A stretch of DNA of 64,000 nucleotides, from NCBI GenBank assembly GCA_017615125.1, contig JAGAAS010000062.1:1-64000 (forward strand). Direction: 5' to 3'. This stretch comes from Bacteroidaceae bacterium. GTDB lineage: Bacteria; Bacteroidota; Bacteroidia; Bacteroidales; Bacteroidaceae. This document shows, piece after piece, positions 60,010-64,000 of the stretch. A model generated the notes under the pieces. It was not told the DNA's origin. It saw only the letters and a list, made by a program, of their open reading frames with translations, and ran no database searches. The number at the start of each line of letters is the position of its first letter. Within the stretch, counting starts at the first letter, position 1. The position numbers and the translations under genes are program-made.

Positions 60010-61752
60010 ATGGATACTTTCTACCAGATTCTCAAGATGCTAGGCTGCCTCGGCATGTTCCTCTTCGGCATGTCGCTGATGAGCAGCGGTCTCCAGAAAT
60101 TTGCAGGAAACTCCCTGCGCAACTTCATCTCGAAGATGACGTCGAACACGGGAAAGTGCCTGCTCACGGGCTTTGTGGTTACGGCACTCGTGCAGTCGTC
60201 GACGGCAACGACGCTTATGCTCGTGAGCTTCGTAAACGCGGGGCTCATGTCGCTCTACAACGCCATCGGCGTCATCATGGGCGCCAACATCGGCACGACT
60301 GTCACCGCGTGGCTCTTCGCCCTCTCCTTCGACGGTTCGTTCAGCCTGGGCGCCATCGCCATTCCCGTCATGTTCTTCGGCTTCCTCTTCTACTCCCTGA
60401 AGAGCCAGCGCATGAAGAGCTTCGGCGAGTTCCTCATGGGCTTCGCCTTCCTCTTCCTTGGCCTCGCAACGCTGAAGGACACCTCCTATCCGCTGCTCGC
60501 CAGCGAGGGAATGCGCCAGCTGCTCGCGCCCCTCACGGGCTACGGCTACGGAAGCATCCTGCTCTTCATCGTCATCGGCGCCATCATGACGCTGATGCTC
60601 CAGTCGTCGGCAGCAACTACCAGCATCACGATGCTTCTGCTGGCGTGCGGCGTCGTTCCCTTCGACCTCGCGGTAGCAATGGTGCTGGGCGAGAACATAG
60701 GCACCACCATCACCTCGAACCTTGCCGCGTCGGTAGCGAACGTCAGCGCCAAGCGTACGGCTCGCGCCCATCTGGTATTCAATCTCTTCGGCTCCATACT
60801 CGTCATCGCCCTCTTCCACCCGTACCTGAAGCTCAACGCCACGATAGTGGAAGCCTTCGGATTCCCCAACCCCCTCACAGCCGACTTCAGCGTGCTCAGC
60901 ATGAGCGACGCCGAGGGAGGAGAGCTGAAGGCGCAGCTCGCTGCCAGCCTTCCCTACAGCGTAGCCATCGTTCACTCGCTGTTCAACATCATTACCACCC
61001 TCATCCTCGTGGGCTTCATCCCCACTATCGAGAAGCTCGTCATCCGCATGGTTCCCTCCAAGGAGGGAGAGAAGGAAGAGTACCGCCTCATCTACATCGA
61101 GAAGGGCGTGCAGGGCACTGCCGAGCTGTCGCTGGTGGAAGCCCGGCGCGAGATTATCCACTTCGGAGAAATCTGCAAGAAGGACTTCGGATACGTGCAG
61201 GAGGCTGTTCACACGAAGGACGAGGAGGAATTTGAGCCGCTGCGCGAGAAACTGGTGAAGTACGAGGAAATAACCGACAGGATTGAATACGAAATAGCAG
61301 CTTATCTGAATCACGTCAGCGAGGACGAGATTTCCGAAAAGGCACGCCTCACTATCAAGTCGATGTACAAGATTATCGGCGAGATGGAGAGTCTTGGCGA
61401 CTCGGGCGAAGCTATCAGCCGCCTGCTGAACCGCAAGTTCGAGCACGGGAAGACGTTTGACGACGACATGCTCGTGCGGCTCAACGAGATGCTCAGCGTT
61501 GTCCAGCGCGCCTTCGACATCATGCAGGAGAACCTTTCCAACGACTCTCTCTCTAATATCTTCAATGCCTACGAGGCGGAGGAGGAAATCAACAAGTGCC
61601 GCGACAGGCTGCGCGAGGAGCATATCGCCAACATCGAGAACGGAAGCTACGACTACACGTCGGGCGTCTACTACATCGACTTGGTTTGCGAGTTGGAAAA
61701 GATTGGCGACTTCATCATCAACATCTCGCAGGCTGCCCTGAAGATGAGTTGA
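60010..61752 (+). CDS. Na/Pi-cotransporter family protein with PhoU-like tail (copy 1)
   Basis: 580-residue inner-membrane protein. Two inverted NptA/PNaS repeats carry the QSS motifs: ALVQSSTATTLMLVSFVNAGLM near 61-82 and LMLQSSAATTSITMLLLACGVV near 196-217, with MGANIGTT and LGENIGTT after them. Eight to nine membrane helices to about 350, then a cytoplasmic PhoU-like helical domain about 385-580. It probably moves phosphate with sodium; the PhoU part may regulate it. Convergent with a paralogue at 61841-63556. Confidence 0.93.
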   Translation: MDTFYQILKMLGCLGMFLFGMSLMSSGLQKFAGNSLRNFISKMTSNTGKCLLTGFVVTALVQSSTATTLMLVSFVNAGLMSLYNAIGVIMGANIGTTVTAWLFALSFDGSFSLGAIAIPVMFFGFLFYSLKSQRMKSFGEFLMGFAFLFLGLATLKDTSYPLLASEGMRQLLAPLTGYGYGSILLFIVIGAIMTLMLQSSAATTSITMLLLACGVVPFDLAVAMVLGENIGTTITSNLAASVANVSAKRTARAHLVFNLFGSILVIALFHPYLKLNATIVEAFGFPNPLTADFSVLSMSDAEGGELKAQLAASLPYSVAIVHSLFNIITTLILVGFIPTIEKLVIRMVPSKEGEKEEYRLIYIEKGVQGTAELSLVEARREIIHFGEICKKDFGYVQEAVHTKDEEEFEPLREKLVKYEEITDRIEYEIAAYLNHVSEDEISEKARLTIKSMYKIIGEMESLGDSGEAISRLLNRKFEHGKTFDDDMLVRLNEMLSVVQRAFDIMQENLSNDSLSNIFNAYEAEEEINKCRDRLREEHIANIENGSYDYTSGVYYIDLVCELEKIGDFIINISQAALKMS

Positions 61753-61783
61753 CGCTTCCATCATCCCGCATCGTGCATTCATA

Positions 61784-61823
61784 ACAGAAGGGGAAGGAAC
61801 TTCAGCAGTTTCTTCCCCTTCCT
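61784..61823. terminator. Bidirectional terminator between the Na/Pi genes
   Basis: Long imperfect inverted repeat with arms AGAAGGGGAAGGAAC and GTTTCTTCCCCTTCCT; it lies between two convergent stops. Confidence 0.65.
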
Positions 61824-61840
61824 GTATGGCTGAGAGCGAA

Positions 61841-63556
61841 TCAAACCGTGAGCTTCACTTGCGTGTGAGCCTCAACGACGTTGATAACGTAGTCGCCTAG
61901 TTTCTCGCAGTCGCCGATGATGTCCATATAGTGCACGCCCATCTGATAGTCGTACTTCTGTGCGTTGATGTCGACGATGTTTGCCTCCTTCAGGAGCGAG
62001 CGATAGTTGTTGATTTCGTTCTCGATGTTAAGGCTCTGCAGCGGGTCGACTTTGTGGGTGGTATCCTCGAGGATTGCCAGCATCTGGTCCATGCTCTTGT
62101 CGCAGAGCGAGAACATGTGCCGTATGTGTTCGTACTGCTCGGGGGTGAAGTCCTCCTTCGAGCGGAACTTATGGTCGATGTGCCGCGCCATATTGTAGCA
62201 GCTGTCGCAGATGCTCTCTATCTCGCTTATCTCGCGGAGCATGCTCTGCAGCTTGAGCTTGCTCTCCTTGCTCAGGCGCCCTTCCGATACCTTATTAAGA
62301 TAGTTGGCTATCTCTATTTCCATATTGTCGGAGATGCCCTCGTACTTCTCCGTGCGTGCAAAGAGCTTCGTGAACTCCTCCTCGTTTGTCATTTCCAGCA
62401 GCTCGGGAATGAAGCGGAACATGCGCTGGGCGCGGGTGGCAAAGTGGTTGATCTCCTTCTGAGCCTCGAGCAGCGAGAGCTCCGCCGTCGAAAGCATGCC
62501 TGCCGAGATGAACTTCAGGCGCAGCGTCTCCTCTTCGTCCTCCTTGCCCTTGATGATGCGGCACACCAGCTTCTCAAGGGGCTTGATGAACCAGATAAGG
62601 ATGAGCACGTTGCATACGTTGAAGCAGGTGTGGAAGGCGCAGAGCGCGTAGTTCACCATAATGCTGTTGTGCGCGATATCTGCCTCGCCCACAGGCTTGT
62701 ACATCGGGTCGAAGCCCACAAGGGAGCATACGAGGTTGATGAAGGGCTTGAAGATGCAGAGCACCCATATCACGCCGAAAAGGTTGAACAAGAGATGCGT
62801 GAAGGCAGCACGCCTCGCCTGCGTCGTTGCCGACAGCGCCGCGACGTTGGAGGTTACCGTCGTGCCGATGTTCTCGCCCATCACGAGGGCAATACCCTGA
62901 TAGATAGGCATCACGCCTGCCGAACAGAGAAGCATCGTGATAGCCATAATAGCTGCCGACGACTGCACGCACATTGTCAGCAGTCCTCCGATGAGCAGGA
63001 ACAGCAGCGTCGTCCAAATGCTGTCGGGATTGAAGCTCTGGAAAAAGTTGACGACTGCCGAGTTGTTTGCCAAATCCATATCGCGCGCATTCTCGCGCAG
63101 CGTGCATAGCGCCAGGAACATAAAGGAGAAACCGAAAAGGAACTCCCCGACGGACTTCCCGCTAGCCTTCTTCTGGAAAAGGAGCAGTATTCCCACGAGG
63201 AACATAGGCCACACGAAGCTGCTCATGTTGAGCTGGAAGCCGAAGACTGCCATAATCCACGCGGTGACTGTCGTTCCGATGTTGGCACCCATGATGACGG
63301 ATATCGCCTGAGCAAGGGTGAGCATTCCCGCATTAACAAAACTTACGGTAAGCACCGTTGTAGCTGTCGACGACTGCACGGCAGCCGTGATGAACGTTCC
63401 CGTGAGCAAGCCCGTGAACCTATTTCGCGTCATCGCTCCCATCACGTGCCGCAGCTGCCCTCCGGCAAGCTTTTGGAGCCCTTCGCTCATCACCTTCATA
63501 CCATACATCAGGAGAGCCAGACAACCGAAAAGTTTTAAAAATGTGTAAACATTCAT
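61841..63556 (-). CDS. Na/Pi-cotransporter family protein with PhoU-like tail (copy 2)
   Basis: 571 residues from the start at 63556, which aligns with the paralogue's start; the long frame to 63757 is rejected. QSS motifs AAVQSSTATTVLTVSFVNAGML near 60 and MCVQSSAAIMAITMLLCSAGVM near 195, followed by MGANIGTT and MGENIGTT. PhoU-like domain about 375-570. Same length and domain order as copy 1, but sequence is clearly diverged, so an old duplication. The -7 box at 63626-63633 gives a 69-base leader. Confidence 0.92.
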   Translation of the reverse strand: MNVYTFLKLFGCLALLMYGMKVMSEGLQKLAGGQLRHVMGAMTRNRFTGLLTGTFITAAVQSSTATTVLTVSFVNAGMLTLAQAISVIMGANIGTTVTAWIMAVFGFQLNMSSFVWPMFLVGILLLFQKKASGKSVGEFLFGFSFMFLALCTLRENARDMDLANNSAVVNFFQSFNPDSIWTTLLFLLIGGLLTMCVQSSAAIMAITMLLCSAGVMPIYQGIALVMGENIGTTVTSNVAALSATTQARRAAFTHLLFNLFGVIWVLCIFKPFINLVCSLVGFDPMYKPVGEADIAHNSIMVNYALCAFHTCFNVCNVLILIWFIKPLEKLVCRIIKGKEDEEETLRLKFISAGMLSTAELSLLEAQKEINHFATRAQRMFRFIPELLEMTNEEEFTKLFARTEKYEGISDNMEIEIANYLNKVSEGRLSKESKLKLQSMLREISEIESICDSCYNMARHIDHKFRSKEDFTPEQYEHIRHMFSLCDKSMDQMLAILEDTTHKVDPLQSLNIENEINNYRSLLKEANIVDINAQKYDYQMGVHYMDIIGDCEKLGDYVINVVEAHTQVKLTV

Positions 63557-63576
63557 AGGGATGTCAATTAAATTAG

Positions 63577-63584
63577 TATTTTTG
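63577..63584 (+). promoter_or_regulatory. -7 box TATTTTTG for the nucleoside kinase
   Basis: Plus-strand box. It faces the minus-strand box at 63626-63633, so the two promoters overlap in opposite directions. Confidence 0.55.
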
Positions 63585-63608
63585 CAATGAAAAAACTCAT
63601 TGAGCAAA

Positions 63609-64000
63609 ATGGCATCATCGCGTTGCAAAGATATAAACAATTCGGAATTTTCCCAAACGGGAAGCATTCTTTTGGAAATAAATAATGGATTCAACTTCGA
63701 CGGCTCCTTTCCCATCGACAGCCAGAATGTGAATCCGCAGATCCTGGAAGTGCTCAACGCCCATCACCGCCTTCAGGAAATCACCGGCGTCACCAACGTC
63801 GAGGACTTCTGCCGCGCCGTGAAGGAAAAGCGCGCCACAGAAATCATCAACGTTGCCGAAGTCATCCAGGCGAGACGTATGGCCCAGATTGCCGACGACA
63901 TCGCCTCCCGTCCCGACGTGCATGTCGTCCTCATCGCAGGACCCTCCTCGTCGGGCAAGACGACAACCAGCAAGCGGCTCTCCATCCAGCTGATGGCAGC
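63609..64000 (+). CDS. Nucleoside (uridine-type) kinase, 5' part, apparently short N-terminus
   Basis: Open to the window end; about 130 residues visible. ILEVLNAHHRLQEITG and EIINVAEVIQARRMAQIADDI followed by the P-loop LIAGPSSSGKTTTSKRLS match the middle of the Bacteroidales nucleoside kinase family (about 550 residues). Those proteins have some 250 residues before this point (TGS and ThrRS-like domains); here the frame is closed by a stop at 63588-63590, and the visible start is ATG 63609. Either this is a short form, or the gene lost its 5' part. The first 20 residues look non-homologous. Confidence 0.7.
   Translation, partial: MASSRCKDINNSEFSQTGSILLEINNGFNFDGSFPIDSQNVNPQILEVLNAHHRLQEITGVTNVEDFCRAVKEKRATEIINVAEVIQARRMAQIADDIASRPDVHVVLIAGPSSSGKTTTSKRLSIQLMA
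63626..63633 (-). promoter_or_regulatory. -7 box TATCTTTG for Na/Pi copy 2
   Basis: Minus-strand box, 69 bases upstream of the 63556 start and inside the kinase frame. Confidence 0.55.

Noticed and set aside
60040-61782. 580-residue minus-strand open frame opposite Na/Pi copy 1
   Set aside because: Shadow frame of a gene with strong codon bias; composition is Glu/Ala/His-rich with no recognisable fold.
63587-63685. 32-codon frame starting MKKLIEQNG just after a -7 box
   Set aside because: The ATG is only three bases after the -7 box, too close to be inside the transcript; no homology.

Overview
The window is from a Bacteroidales genome, most like a Prevotellaceae or Bacteroidaceae gut organism. 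This is inferred from several signs: SusC/SusD pairs, a hybrid two-component regulator, GH92/GH78/GH28/PL1/CE8 enzymes, 2-oxoacid:ferredoxin oxidoreductase KorAB, ATP-type PEP carboxykinase, and many promoters with the Bacteroidota -7 box TAnnTTTG instead of TATAAT. Species cannot be fixed from the sequence alone.

Layout. 1-5.5 kb: 3' end of pckA, a GH78 alpha-L-rhamnosidase lipoprotein, a small DUF4488-like secreted protein and a membrane-spanning LuxR-type regulator whose outer domain resembles that small protein. 5.8-7.6 kb: tRNA-Thr and a dehydrogenase/epimerase with an added zinc-ribbon tail. 7.8-40.1 kb: a large pectin utilisation locus. Its leftward arm, read from about 30.0 kb down to 7.8 kb, runs GH28, PL1, FAS1 lipoprotein, SusC, SusD, FAS1 lipoprotein, FAS1 lipoprotein, a second SusC, a second SusD, CE8 pectin methylesterase, sialidase-fold hydrolase. 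Its rightward arm has a secreted beta-helix protein of unknown function, a second CE8 methylesterase and the hybrid two-component sensor/regulator. A convergent alpha/beta esterase follows. tRNA-Pro and tRNA-Phe close this region at 40.3-40.5 kb.

41-64 kb is mostly core or housekeeping: manC, mfd, marC, a lipoprotein, an outer-membrane barrel, upp, korAB, a GH92 alpha-mannosidase, an amidotransferase-dipeptidase fusion, two FKBP isomerases, a sirtuin, two convergent Na/Pi-cotransporter paralogues and the start of a nucleoside kinase.

Working model of the pectin locus (family knowledge plus context): CE8 enzymes remove methyl esters, PL1 and GH28 cut polygalacturonate, SusC/SusD pairs and FAS1 lipoproteins bind and import products, and the hybrid two-component protein senses a product and activates the locus. 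Half-sites of the form AGTC(A/C)ACC recur at one fixed distance, 28 and 49 bases upstream of the -7 box, in three promoters of the locus; they are the best candidates for its operator. A second unexplained feature is a family of eight modular intergenic repeats built on GAGAAGGG-A6T7 and CGGCGAGAT hairpins, two of which supply the 3' ends of coding regions.
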